This document shows, piece by piece, positions 21,326 to 32,351 of a DNA stretch of 64,000 nucleotides. The notes under the pieces are model-generated. The model was given only the letters and a program-made list of their open reading frames with translations. It made no database searches and had not been told where the DNA came from. This DNA is from Pseudopyrenochaeta lycopersici (Eukaryota > Ascomycota > Dothideomycetes > Pleosporales > Pseudopyrenochaetaceae). The stretch is from positions 16,985 through 80,984 of the forward strand of contig NHZP01000099.1 in NCBI GenBank assembly GCA_003313425.1, written 5' to 3'. The position numbers and the translations under genes are program-made. How positions within the stretch are numbered: the first letter of the stretch is position 1; the number at the start of each line of letters is the position of its first letter.

Positions 21326-22150
21326 CTACACGTATTGAACAAAATAAGGGTCTCCAAGATAACCAAAACCATCATCTAAGCATTTCAGCCAGTTCTTTCC
21401 TGATGGCTGTATTTCTCCTACCGCATCGCTGAGTCCAGTAAACCAGTCTCGCTTTCCAGGCGGGCATACACAAGAAAAATAATTTTGCCAAATAAACCTT
21501 GGTAACTCACGGCTTACCACCAATGCGCAGGGCTCACACCTTATGTACAAGGTACACACACAGTCGACCCGCGTACTATAGTGCCCGAAGCGCAGTCGAT
21601 AGAACAACGCCTCCACAACTTCGATATCCGGCCTCTGCCCCGACGGCGTTGCGATAAGAGGTAGAATGCGCCATATAAGCACATCAAAGGCCTCTACCGA
21701 AAGCTCCGCAAACACAACAGAACTCCGCACTTGATCCCTAACCAACGTATCCACCTTGAGCACAAGGACCGACTGTGCTCTACCGCCTCGTTCACAGAAC
21801 TCCTTGTAGTCTTCCAGACACTCTGTATGGTCCCAAGAAACGCATTCGCTAGGAGGCTGCCCGCTCTCCTTAGTATACCACCAACGTTGTCTGCCATCCG
21901 GCTTTAGATGGCAGGTGAGAGAAGTCAATCGCTCCACCAGCCCTGTAACTCCGTAAGTTGGGGAGAACCCAACCAGACGAGGGAGAAAACAATACTTACT
22001 AGGAATGTGCCTCCGCAGGTATTCAATGTTTGCAACTGTCCCAGGGAAGGGCTCCCCCCTTTGACCCGACACAAGCGTGTCCAGTGACACTACATGACTA
22101 TGATCCATAGTAGAGGCTACGGTACTGCACTGTCCCAGGAGCGACCCCAT
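21326..22150 (-). CDS. WW-KESG family protein, segment 14 (read-through intron)
   Basis: The reading is open throughout (274 aa), but the family intron is recognisable at 21943-21999: GTAAGT donor, CTTAC branch-like site, ACAG acceptor, phase 1. It is 57 bases with no stop, so splicing (255 aa) and retention both keep the frame. Motifs are WWYTKESG, CVCTLYIRCEPC and WFTGLSDAVG. Exon 1 carries EPFPGTVANIEYLRRHIP, the clearest form of the N-terminal block. TATA is at about 22234-22239. Confidence 0.75.
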   Translation of the reverse strand: MGSLLGQCSTVASTMDHSHVVSLDTLVSGQRGEPFPGTVANIEYLRRHIPSKYCFLPRLVGFSPTYGVTGLVERLTSLTCHLKPDGRQRWWYTKESGQPPSECVSWDHTECLEDYKEFCERGGRAQSVLVLKVDTLVRDQVRSSVVFAELSVEAFDVLIWRILPLIATPSGQRPDIEVVEALFYRLRFGHYSTRVDCVCTLYIRCEPCALVVSRELPRFIWQNYFSCVCPPGKRDWFTGLSDAVGEIQPSGKNWLKCLDDGFGYLGDPYFVQYV

Positions 22151-22233
22151 CGCACTGTAAAATAAGGGAATAAAAGAGAATGTTCAGTCCCCACAAACAT
22201 TCACACTCCATGAGCGGAGAGGGAGCTCCCCTC

Positions 22234-22571
22234 TTATACATCTCTGTCTCTTGCATCCTGCCAAGACACACTAGTCCCTAGATAGCAGAGCGCTGCTCCC
22301 TCCATGTCTCTATGTACATAGACCAATCAGATAAGAAATCTGAAAAGAGTGGCAAAGAAGAGTCAGATGACCCGCACTGTCCGTGCTCTGCTTTGCTTAC
22401 CGGGGTCTCTTGCCCTAAACTACAAGTAGTTTACCGCTTCGCTGTTCGCTCCACTCACGGCCAGAGCTTACAGTAAAGTGTCAGGGGTCAAGGAGCGCAA
22501 GGCTCCTGACCACTTGACAACTTTCTAGTGAAAGGAATCATATATAGGCTTTTCGCCACACTAGAAAGTTG
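22234..22571 (-). promoter_or_regulatory. Control region and origin hairpin, segments 14/15
   Basis: TATAAG near 22234, CTAGTCCCTAG near 22271. The CCAAT block at 22317-22344 is the one matched inside the segment 20 gene. Second hairpin GGAGC/GCTCC. Origin hairpin 22518-22571; nick 22535/22536. Confidence 0.75.
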
Positions 22572-22914
22572 AGTCGGGGCCTGTGCGCTCCCCGCGCCAC
22601 AGCAAACGTGACCCAGCATGGCCCTCCAGCCACAGCAAAATCGGACTTAGCCAAAAAAACTTGGGATTTTTTTTTGACTTACCGTTTTTTTTTGGGTTGT
22701 CCTACAACAACACTCCGTTACAACACCCCGTAATGTAAATTCAATACCTGCCGGCCATAACAGGTCCACACCTGCATTACCACTATGCTCGCTAATTGCT
22801 CTCCACACATATACCTATCGTTTCCTCTGCATCCTTTACAATAAAATCGTTAATAAAACTCTACTATGTCTACCTCAATGCAGCTCCTCCAGGCCAGACA
22901 AAATACATCGTGCT

Positions 22915-23692
22915 CTACAGAACACGGCTATGGGAACAACTCAACCAGTTTTTTCCCGACGGGTACACAGTCCCTGCTGCATCGCTGATTCCATCAAACC
23001 ACCTCCCCAAGCCAAACGGATAAACAGAGGTAAATCTGTGGAGCACGATAAACCTAGCACGCTCTATCCTCACCGGCGCGCACTTCATACAAATATCAGA
23101 ACGCGTGCATCCGCACCCTACCGTCGTAGAGTAACACCCGACGTTTAACGAGTGGAACAAATCGTCCACAATATAGGTATCCACCGAATTCTCTTCAAGC
23201 GAGTAGACACGAGGTAAAACATCCTGCAGGAACACCTCCAGTGTCTCTAAAGAGAGTTGCGCAAACGCAACATTGCTCTGCAATTCATCTCCTACCAAGA
23301 TGTCCACCTTGAACACAAGGAGCGCCCGTCTCCTGTCGCCGCCCGCGCCAATCACTTCGTAATCATTAAGACACGGACTGTGCTGTTCCTCTACACATTC
23401 GCGAGAGAGCTTCCCACTCTCCTTCGTTGACCACCAACACCGTGCCCCCCACGGGTTTACATGACATGTAAGAGAAACACCTTGTTCCACAAACTCTGTC
23501 CCAGTGTCAGTTAAAGGATACTAACTTCCCGAGGAGAAAGAAGTACCTACCGGGAATGTGACTCCGCACCCATTCCATCTGCTCTTCACTCCCTGCAAAC
23601 GCTTCGCTCGACGTACCCGCCGGCATCTTGTTACTACACAATATACTACGTTCTCTGAAAACGCCAACTCCGTGCAACGACTCCATCGCCAT
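22915..23692 (-). CDS. WW-KESG family protein, segment 15 (copy of segment 13)
   Basis: Exact repeat of the segment 13 gene, shifted by 3157 bases, with the intron at 23496-23550 and a 240-aa product. Only segment 14 lies between the two copies. The left arm of its first hairpin belongs to segment 14, the right arm to this unit. Confidence 0.75.
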
Positions 23693-23800
23693 AGCTACCG
23701 CTACTACTTACGTACAATACGTTCACTATGTAGTGACTACAACTGAACCGAACAAAGCACACCTCCGTTGATATTAGAGATAGGAGGGCGCTCCCCTCTC

Positions 23801-24153
23801 TTATATATCTCAATCTGTCTCCCAGACCCTTGGCCCCGCCAAGATGTGTTAGTCCCTAGTTAGCAGGGTCCTGCACACTCCCTGCCTCCATATCCATAGA
23901 CCAATCAGATAAAAAATCTGAAGAATGTGGCAACCCACAGATCAGATGATCTCGCGCTACGTCCGTGCGCTGTGTTGCTTACTAAGTGCAGAGGCCCTAG
24001 TCTTATTCAAGACTACCGCTTCGCTACTCGTTCCACTCGCCGGCCCTGCTTAATTGTAAAGTGGCAAGGGTAAGGAGCGCAAGGCTCCTGACCACTTGAC
24101 AACTTTCTAGTGAAAGGAATCATATATAGGCAAAACGCCACACTAGAAAGTTG
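23801..24153 (-). promoter_or_regulatory. Control region and origin hairpin, segments 15/16
   Basis: Copy of the segment 13/14 control region up to the loop. Origin hairpin 24100-24153 has the long right arm because segment 16, not 14, follows; nick 24117/24118. Confidence 0.75.
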
Positions 24154-24502
24154 AGTCGGGGCCCGTGCCCCCCCATGTGCCACATCTCCTGCTGACTCGG
24201 CGTGCCCTCCAGCCACACGGAAAATGGACTTACGCATTTTTTTTTTCTTTGGAGATGGTGCTCCATCCCAAGGGCGCCCACACCCTTACTAATGAAGCTC
24301 CGCACTACCATTGTTCATTTTTTTGTTCTCATCACCCTACCATTACCATGTTAGCAACTATATGTAAAAAAGTAAATACACTTACCATAATATACTTTAC
24401 TATAACATACCATATGGACTTGATACTTTTTGTATCCTACTGAGATATATTATTACCATTACATGGACACAGGGACTACGTACTCTTACCATCACGATAT
24501 TC

Positions 24503-25285
24503 TTACCAAAAACGAGTGCAACTCAACCAGTTCCTTCCCGATGGTAGTACTGCTCCCACAGCGTCACTGATCCCAGTAAACCAATACGACTCTCTACATG
24601 GCCGTACCCCGGAAAATTCATCTACTCGAACAAACCTAGCCTTAAAAAATTGTACATACGCACAAGGCTCACACTTTCTACGCGCCGTACATGCGCAATC
24701 GACACACGTACTGTACCACCCATTGTCCAACGAGTACAACAATATAGAAGACGTCATAAAAGTATCCGCCCTCTGCCCTTCTGGTAGGATGAGAAGGGGT
24801 ACTATGCGTTCCACGACCACATCGAGTGCCTCTACCGAGAGCTGCGCAAAAGCAACCTGGCTCTCGACCACCCCATCCGGGTGGAGTGCATCCACCTTGA
24901 GGACCAGGAGCGACTGCCGGGTCCCACCTTCGGCACTAAGTTCCTTATAATCTTTTAGACAAAATATATGCTGTTGCTCCACACACTGTTGAGAGAGTCG
25001 TCCACTTTCTTTAGTTACCCACCAAGATTGTCTCCCCGACAAATCCAAGAAGATTGTGAGAGACATCCCGCGTTCCACTAGCGCTGCTACTCCGTCAGTT
25101 TTAGAAGACGAGTGGGAAAAAAGACACTGACTATGCACGTGACCTCTCACGCATTGCCGCTCCGCACCTGTCTCTACAGACAATAGGAAAAAACTTCCTT
25201 CCTCCAACGCTTCTAGAAGAGACAAGAAGCTTATAGCAGAAACAGCCTCCGCATTGCCAGTGCCCTGCCCGGCTTGCGACTCCAT
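24503..25285 (-). CDS. WW-KESG family protein, segment 16
   Basis: The reading is open from before the TATA box, but the TATA at 25362-25368 places the start at the ATG at 25285 (MESQAGQG). The family intron is 25087-25131 (GTCAGT donor, CTGAC, GTAG acceptor, 45 bases, no stop); an alternative acceptor three bases further keeps the frame. The product is 245 aa spliced, 260 aa if retained. Motifs are WWVTKESG, CACTARRKCEPC and WFTGISDAVG. An overlapping ATG reading in another frame starts at 25334 and makes the leader ambiguous. Confidence 0.7.
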   Translation of the reverse strand: MESQAGQGTGNAEAVSAISFLSLLEALEEGSFFLLSVETGAERQCVRGHVHSQCLFSHSSSKTDGVAALVERGMSLTIFLDLSGRQSWWVTKESGRLSQQCVEQQHIFCLKDYKELSAEGGTRQSLLVLKVDALHPDGVVESQVAFAQLSVEALDVVVERIVPLLILPEGQRADTFMTSSILLYSLDNGWYSTCVDCACTARRKCEPCAYVQFFKARFVRVDEFSGVRPCRESYWFTGISDAVGAVLPSGRNWLSCTRFW

Positions 25286-25361
25286 CGCGCGGTAATACAA
25301 GAAGAAAACAAACCCTTGAGGAAGTGAAGCACATCCGTGAACACAGATTCTCTGTTCGTGT

Positions 25362-25721
25362 GATATATTCATGTCCATGCTGTCTTCGCCAAGAAATGCT
25401 AGTCCCTAGTGAGCAACCAAATGCACATTCCATGCGTCTATAGCTATAGACCAATCAGACAACTGATTGAGGACGGAGTGGGGGCAGGAGTGCCACCCAC
25501 GGGTAACCCAGCGTCATCTGACTCACACAGTCCGTGCTTCGTGTTACTTAAGCGTGCATGGCCCCTAGGCTTTAAAAAGCCTACCGCTTCGCTGTTCCCT
25601 CCAGTCACAGGCCCTGCTTAGGTGTAAAGTGTCAGGGGTAAGGAGCGCAAGGCTCCTGACCACTTGACAACTTTCTAGTGAAAGGAATCATATATAGGCG
25701 GTTCGCCACACTAGAAAGTTG
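25362..25721 (-). promoter_or_regulatory. Control region and origin hairpin, segments 16/17
   Basis: ATATATC near 25362, CTAGTCCCTAG near 25400. Second hairpin GGAGC/GCTCC. Origin hairpin 25668-25721; nick 25685/25686. Confidence 0.75.
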
Positions 25722-26092
25722 AGTCGGGGCCCGTGCCCCCCCCATGTGCCACACCTCCATGTGACTCTGCATCGCCTCCAGCCACAATTCCTGTGGACTT
25801 AGCCAAAAAAATTTGGGATTTTTTTTTTCGCACTTACCTTACTGAGCCCAACTAAATTCATACGACGTCCCCCGTCTACTACCAATACGATACTCTTGCA
25901 CTACCCTTATTATTATAAGGTATATTCCTAAAAAAATCAAAATAAACTTAAAATGTAATCAAATTTAATCATTCTAGAACACTTACTGTATAAGCGCTCA
26001 CACCCTTATCATGCCAATTCTTAACATCATAGCAAAACTTCGTTTATGTACTGCATTTCTGTACTACAGCAAAAAAAAGCAAACACTCCCAG

Positions 26093-26888
26093 TTAACACT
26101 GAGATGCATCCGCATACCAACAACGCAGCCACTCGGCCCCAAACGGGTACACTGTACCAGGAGCGTCACTGACACCAGCGAACCACGCTGAATCTCTATT
26201 CGGACGCATGCAGTGAAATCTATCCCAACGCTCGAACCGCCGCTGCTTTCTCGTGAGCGCCGCACAGCATGCGCAGTCTTCATACAAGGTACAACTACAC
26301 AACGCGCTGCTAGAAAACCGCCCGTTCTCCAACGCAGCGCACACTGCGAGCAACAACTGCACATCTGCAGCGTGCCCTCCTGGCAACACCACAAGAGGCA
26401 ACACACGTTGCACAAACACATCGAGTGTCTCTTCCGAGAGCCGAGCAAAGAAGACAATGCTCTGCCAGCGACCACTTATCGGGGTCAGGGTATCCACCTT
26501 AAAAACAAGCAAGGCCTGCCGACTATCGCGGAGGGAAATAGAATCAACATAGCCCCTAAGACATCCGTCATGTTGTTCGTCCACGCACTGCTGAGGAGGC
26601 TTCCCGCTCTCCTTCGTGGGCCACCACAATACGCCGCCATCTTCTCTATTATGGCACGTCATCGATATTCCTTGTTCCACAAGCTCTGTCCCAGAAAACA
26701 AAATCAAGTTAGTTAGGCGTCTCTAACTTGTTTACAACGAAAAAGCGCCTACCGTGCAAGTGCTCCCGCACCCACTGTATGTTAACATCAGTCCCTTCAA
26801 ACGGCTCCCCGCGCACACCTGGTTCCAGTGTGTCTATCGACCACCTCTTGCTTCCACCAAGCGAACTCACTCCGGCTTGCGTCTCCAT
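26093..26888 (-). CDS. WW-KESG family protein, segment 17
   Basis: Exons 26753-26888 and 26093-26685 flank a 67-base intron (GTAGGC donor, TAACTAAC branch site, GGGACAG acceptor, phase 1). The product is 242 aa, starting METQAGVS. Exon 1 has EPFEGTDVNIQWVREHLHG. Exon 2 has WWPTKESG, CSCTLYEDCACC and WFAGVSDAPG. TATA is at about 26952. Confidence 0.75.
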
Positions 26889-26951
26889 CGCAGTCAACGA
26901 GGAGTTGATCAAGGAAAGACACCACCTCCGTGGGTGGGAAGCCCTCCCCTC

Positions 26952-27292
26952 TTATATATTCCTCGATACCTTGCGCTACGCCAAGATGTGTTAGTCCCTA
27001 TCAGGCAGCGGAATGCCCCGTCCCTGTGTCTATGTTCATAGCCCAATCATATAGATGATTCAAAGAAAAGTGGGCAAAGCAGCGTCATCTGACCCGCACC
27101 GTCCGTGCTCTGCTTTGCTTACTAAGTGCATTGCCTCTAAACTACTCGTAGTTTAACGCTTCGCTTCTCGTTCCACTCGAGGCCCTGCTTAATTGTAAAG
27201 TGTCCAGGGTAACCAGCGCAAGGCTGGTGACCACTTGACAACTTTCTAGTGAAAGGAATCATATATAGGCGGAACGCCACACTAGAAAGTTG
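26952..27292 (-). promoter_or_regulatory. Control region and origin hairpin, segments 17/18
   Basis: TATATAAG near 26952. Second hairpin CCAGC/GCTGG. Origin hairpin 27239-27292; nick 27256/27257. Confidence 0.75.
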
Positions 27293-27492
27293 ATTTCTGG
27301 CCTGTGCGCTCTCCGCGCCACACCCCCAGGTGACCCAACGTGCCCTCCAGCCACACATGAATTGGACTTACGCAATTTTTTTTCCAAAAATTTAAAATGA
27401 TTTTCCAACACAATGTATATTCTATACCAATCCTAACTCCGTCTATCCCAAAACATAAAAAACTATACTAACTAAGTAAAACACAACCTGAT

Positions 27493-28554
27493 TCAGACAC
27501 GGTAATACACCTTCGCAACAACAGCTTCCAATACACCTCCAACCCAGATCTGCCCTTTACCAGTACCATCGTCGTTTACAACAGAAGTAGGTGTTACCAT
27601 AACCCACAACTGGAAGTGATTGTTATCAACGGGACGATTATCCTCCTCAATCTCAAACTTTAACGCTTCGTTGAGAGTCCAATGAGCTTTAATCCTCTGG
27701 ACACAAGATGTCGCACCCGTCGAAGAGTGCGCACCGAACGCGGGCTGGGGTACACTGATATTTACAGTCGTACACCCCTTAGACTTAACATACCCAGGTT
27801 CACCCCTCTCGCCAATACTGTAGTCCACAGTACCAATAGGCCCACTAGTACCCTTCTTCGTGGAGCACTTAAAAATGGTCCCATCAGGAGAGTTAAGGGA
27901 GTGACTAAAGACAACCTTCCCCTCCATATCCACGCTCTCCCGCTTCGTATTCACTTCGTAGGGGCCGTCCGGGGTATCAAGCCCAGTCTCGTCAAGACGG
28001 TAAAGACGTTGTTGGTCCTGCTCTTTGCAGCCAATGAGAAAGTCACTCGGGACTCTATCCACCCCGGATTCAACACCGGCGAGATGACCTGGGTAACTGC
28101 GACACAGCACCGCGCTGAGCTCGAACCCAAAGGAATATGCGACCTTCAGATTGAGCGTGACACCTGTCACAACCACTTCTCGGCGTTTACGGTACTTGTC
28201 CGACAAGTAAGGCGCTGCCAACATTGGGCCTTGCGGTGGGATCCCCATAGACACTGGCACCGCAAAATAACGCTGCTGATACTGCTCAGTGCTCGTCGGT
28301 GCGACGTAAAAAGGCCGCGCAGGGTACCCCGTCAGAACAACCGTCTGCTTCTGCCCTTGCTCCATTTCTTGGAGCTTCCGCTCCATACGAGCAAGCCGCG
28401 CTGTGCTAACGCCAGACCTCCGCACCTTCGGTCGAAAGGCCTTACTGTACTTCCTCGTACTCCGTCCCGAAGAACCAGGCTTCGCTTTGGCCGAATAGCC
28501 TGAATAGCGCCCCTTCCGGCCATACCCATACTTACGTGATGTAGTGTAACCCAT
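27493..28554 (-). CDS. Probable capsid protein, segment 18
   Basis: An unspliced 353-aa reading starts at the ATG at 28554, about 50 bases after a TATATA box at 28607-28613. Residues 1-60 are dense in Arg, Lys, Tyr and Ser (RKYGYGRKGRYSGYS), as in the DNA-binding N-terminal arm of CRESS virus capsids. A short helical stretch (ARMERKLQEMEQGQK) follows, then a long segment with the alternating hydrophobic pattern expected of a beta-barrel. There are no catalytic motifs. In a genome with a Rep this is the best capsid candidate; I could not match it to a named family. Its control region shares a special block with the Rep segment. Segment 23's arginine-rich protein is the rival candidate. Confidence 0.7.
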   Translation of the reverse strand: MGYTTSRKYGYGRKGRYSGYSAKAKPGSSGRSTRKYSKAFRPKVRRSGVSTARLARMERKLQEMEQGQKQTVVLTGYPARPFYVAPTSTEQYQQRYFAVPVSMGIPPQGPMLAAPYLSDKYRKRREVVVTGVTLNLKVAYSFGFELSAVLCRSYPGHLAGVESGVDRVPSDFLIGCKEQDQQRLYRLDETGLDTPDGPYEVNTKRESVDMEGKVVFSHSLNSPDGTIFKCSTKKGTSGPIGTVDYSIGERGEPGYVKSKGCTTVNISVPQPAFGAHSSTGATSCVQRIKAHWTLNEALKFEIEEDNRPVDNNHFQLWVMVTPTSVVNDDGTGKGQIWVGGVLEAVVAKVYYRV

Positions 28555-28606
28555 ATTGCTCCACAAGCTGTCTGTCCAGACAGAAGAGGCGGGGGGAAGG
28601 ACCCCT

Positions 28607-28899
28607 TTATATATCCACCCATGTAGGACACAGAGTAATCTTTGCCAAGATACACTACTCCGTAGAAAGAGGCACACTGCCCACTCCATGTGTTCCCGCC
28701 TCCACGTGACAAAAAGGCTAGCGCTTACAGGGGGCAATGGCCCTAAACCCCAGGTGGTTTAACACTTCGTTGTTCGCTCCACTCACAGGCCCTGCTTACG
28801 TGTAAAGTGGCAAGGGTAACCAGCGCAAGGCTGGTGACCACTTGACAACTTTCTAGTGAAAGGAATCATATATAGGCAAAACGCCACACTAGAAAGTTG
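28607..28899 (-). promoter_or_regulatory. Core-type control region and origin hairpin, segments 18/19
   Basis: TATATA near 28607. Shorter region without CTAGTCCCTAG or CCAAT blocks; it has instead a CCACGTG-containing block (28680-28735) shared with the Rep segment. Second hairpin CCAGC/GCTGG. Origin hairpin 28846-28899; nick 28863/28864. Confidence 0.75.
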
Positions 28900-29267
28900 A
28901 GTCGGGGCCTGTGCGCACGATCTGCGCCACAGCCAACGTGACTCTGCATGGCCTCCAGCCACTGTGAAATTGGACTTAGCCAAAAAAACTTGGGATTTTT
29001 TTTTTGAAGATTTGATGTTCCATCCCAAGGGCGCCCACACCCTTCATGACGAAGGCTCCGCAAAATTACAAAGTAATATTATACAAACAAGACATACTTA
29101 CTATGTAAAATAGGTAAAACAGCAAAGCATGTAGTACGAAAAAAGATAAACACGACATGAAATAAGCAAACTACTTATACATGTACGTCGCACAATAAAC
29201 ATATAGACCTACCAGTCGCACATACATTACCATAAAAAACTTTTACCATAAAGAAGACAAAAAGATA

Positions 29268-30084
29268 TCATTCTGAGGAACACCTCAACCATAGACTCCG
29301 CGAAGAGTTTACTTCTCCCACAGCATCCGTAACACCGCTCCACCAGTGTTGTACCCCAAACGGCCAAACGCCTTCAAAGGATGATGCCAATACAAAGCCT
29401 TCTGCGACTATATGGACATCGTCAATGCTTATCTCCGTGCTCAGTGGCAACGCACCACGGGAACGCCCACGCTGACGCAACATCTTCAACCGAACGTACC
29501 CTAAATGCCTCCCGCATATAGACCAGAAAACCTCTCGTGCCCTCCAGACAGCATCCTGGGAAAGCCTCGATACAAGCACATCGCATGACTCAGGCAACAA
29601 AGTGTTCTTACCAAACACCTTCAACACCATGTATCCACCAGAAGGGGAAGCACTCCATGACCTAACCCCCTGACAATCACATCCTTTACGTACGCCGCAT
29701 CCGCGAGGCAGTCGACCACTTTCCTTCGTGAGCCACCAGCTACTCTTATACCCTGGAAACGCTTCGCAAGTAACAGACACATTGTGCTCAGCAAGTACTG
29801 TTACCCATTAGCGATCCGAGAGAGCATCCATGCCTCTCTCCACATGCTTCTACAAAAGACGTTACTCCATACGTACTCGGCGCATACCTCGTAACAAACA
29901 AAATGTTCTCCCCAACAGGTCGAAACGCCAGCGCGACGCCAGTAGGCTGAGATGGAAGAGCGCGTTGTAGTGACAGACCAACGCATACTCCGTTGCGCGC
30001 GCTCTCCAAAAGCTCTTGAATCAACAACCCTCCAGGACCAGCACTGCCAGTGCTTCTAGGCAACAACCTACTCCGTGTACGCAT
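29268..30084 (-). CDS. Divergent WW-KESG family protein, segment 19
   Basis: Exons 29877-30084 and 29268-29797 flank a 79-base intron (GTACGT donor, CTAAT branch-like site, AACAG acceptor, phase 1). The product is 245 aa. The start is the in-frame ATG at 30084; a five-codon ATG reading lies upstream near 30177. Exon 2 has WWLTKESG and WWSGVTDAVG, but the central CxC..CxxC cluster is missing. In its place is an early CGVRKGCDC. It groups with segments 6 and 28. The control region lacks CTAGTCCCTAG. Confidence 0.6.
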
Positions 30085-30197
30085 CAGATCCCCTGATGGC
30101 GATATCCGCCAATGCGTGATGGTTGTGCACGCTCCGCTCAACGCACACTGAAAAAAATGCTACGCAAAACCAGCCATCCGCAGGCGGGAAGAAGCCT

Positions 30198-30479
30198 TAT
30201 ATATCTATCCAGACCTTAGCAAATGCCAAGCCACGCTATTCCATAGAAAAAACGAGAGTGGCAAAACATGAGTCACCCGACAACATATCCATGTTCTGCT
30301 TTGCTTACAGGGGCTTATGCCTCTAAACTCTAAAGAGTTTAACCCTTCGGTATTCGTTCCACTCATAGGCAACGCATACGTGTAAAGTGTCCAGGGTCTC
30401 CAGCGCAAGGCTGGTGACCACTTGACAACTTTCTAGTGAAAGGAATCATATATAGGCAAAACGCCACACTAGAAAGTTG
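30198..30479 (-). promoter_or_regulatory. Control region and origin hairpin, segments 19/20
   Basis: TATATAAG near 30198. Shortened region: CTATTCCATAG replaces CTAGTCCCTAG, and the CCAAT block is gone. Second hairpin CCAGC/GCTGG. Origin hairpin 30426-30479; nick 30443/30444. Confidence 0.7.
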
Positions 30480-30919
30480 AGGGAGGGTCTGTGCGCGAAA
30501 TCCGCGCCACACCCCCAGCGCGTGCTCTCTCGAGCAACCGTGACTCAGCATCGCCTCCAGCCACACACAATCGGACATAGCCAAAAAAATTTGCGATTTT
30601 TTTCTTGGACTTACCGTTTTTTGTTTTTGGTTGTTCCACATCTCAATCTACTGACTCTGTTTACACACCCCGCTCCCTGAGCTCCTACAGCCGCAACATA
30701 CTGCAACACAAATATCATGTGTGCTACAACAACTATTCCTAGTTCCCTCTCTACAGACACGAGAGAAAATCATCATCTTTACTGCTAATTCTTAGCAACA
30801 ACCTATACTCGCTTCACGTATACAGAGTACAAAACCTGTCACTCACAGCCCAACGTACAGTATACAACATACACACTTCGTGCAAAATAATTGTCCTACA
30901 TACGAACAATCCCTTCCAT

Positions 30920-31605
30920 CTAAGTCTCCAGCGCCGCCTGATCAGACAAACAACGAGTAGGTCTCAAGACACATTCGCATGTTATATCCATGACACCAAA
31001 CCCCTCTAATAGTACCACTAATACGCTAAACCTGGAACCTTCGACGACTTTATAGACGTTCGGTAGCACACTCTGTACCAGAAAATCAAACGCTGCGTCC
31101 GTCAACGGCACACACATACTAATCTCCCTCATCCCTAACCCAGTCCGTCCACGCCCGTGGCCTGCATACGTGATGACAAGGTGCGACCCCTTCGCACAGG
31201 GTCGGCCCTTACTAACAACCTCAAAGTGCCTATAACGTTGCAAAAACTCTGGCGAAATCTCTTTCTCGTCTTCGTCGGATACACCGCGGCCAGGAACCTG
31301 TTGATCCTTTACAAGGTTCCACTTGACAGTACCAGAAGGCTCCGCCTCGCACCAGACTGATGTGCCTTGCTTCACAAACTCTGTCCCAGAGAACAAGACC
31401 AAATTAGTTGGGGATCTCCCAACTTATATAGAGAGATAAGAGAGCACTCACCGTGCAACTGCGCCTTCAACGTATACACCTCCTCGCTATCCAGCTTCAA
31501 CGCAGTCCCTGGGTCTATCTTCATAGACCAATCAGATAAGAAATCTGAATCCGACTTAGGCGTGCTACCCTTTGTCCAGGACCATGATCCGGCTTGCATC
31601 TCCAT
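30920..31605 (-). CDS. Divergent WW-KESG family protein, segment 20, with captured promoter element
   Basis: Exons 31452-31605 and 30920-31380 flank a 71-base intron (GTGAGT donor, CTAAT, GGGACAG acceptor, phase 1). The product is 204 aa, the shortest of the family. Exon 1 contains, at 31522-31549, a 28-base stretch identical to the CCAAT/hairpin block of the control regions (compare 22317-22344), translated as part of SDFLSDWSMKID. Exon 2 keeps FVKQGTSV and VKWNLVKDQ but has lost KESG and the C-terminal WF-G-SDA block. Function unknown. Confidence 0.6.
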
Positions 31606-31718
31606 CGCAATCAACTACCCGTTGAAATTAAGGAAAGGATATGAAAAATACTACAGAGAAACTGTAGATTTAGATACGCTCACTACCCGTGAGAAGAGAT
31701 GGAGGGCACTCGCCTCTC

Positions 31719-32067
31719 TTATACATCTCTGTCTTCTCAGACCCTTGCCAATGCCAAGCTAAACTATTCCATACTTGGCAGGGTTCTGCCCACTCCATGC
31801 TGTCTATGTTCATAGACCAATCAGACTAAAGATCTGAAAAAGAGAGTGGCAACCCAGCGTCATCTGACTCACACGGTCCGTGCTGCGTGTTGCTTACAGG
31901 GGGCAGCGCCTCTAGCCTACAAGTAGTCTAACACTTCGTTACTCGCTCCACTCGCAGGCTCTGCTTAATTGTAAAGTGGCAAGGGTAACCAGCGCAAGGC
32001 TGGTGACCACTTGACAACTTTCTAGTGAAAGGAATCATATATAGGCTGCGCCACACTAGAAAAGTTG
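31719..32067 (-). promoter_or_regulatory. Control region and origin hairpin, segments 20/21
   Basis: TATAAG near 31719; CTATTCCATA in place of CTAGTCCCTAG; CCAATCAG near 31818. Second hairpin CCAGC/GCTGG. Origin hairpin 32015-32067; nick 32032/32033. Confidence 0.7.
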
Positions 32068-32351
32068 AGGAGTGGCTGAAAAATTTTTCAGCACCCCGGT
32101 AAAACGTGACTCTGCGTGCCCCTCCAGCCACAAGGAAAATGGACTTACGCATTTTTCGAGAGGATTGACGTTCCATCTGAAGGGCTCGCACCCTTAACAA
32201 ATTCAGCTTACGCTAAAAATAAACTCAACCTACGCATAGCTCTACTATAAAATAATAGTAACCAAAAAAAGAACAAACATAGTTCTTACAAGACAACAGA
32301 AAATACAAGACATACCTTACTCTCTGTGCCGATAACACAACTAAAGTAGGA

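Noticed and set aside
27682..28503. 273-codon plus-strand ORF opposite the capsid gene
   Set aside because: A shadow of the GC-biased capsid frame, with no start context or recognised motif.
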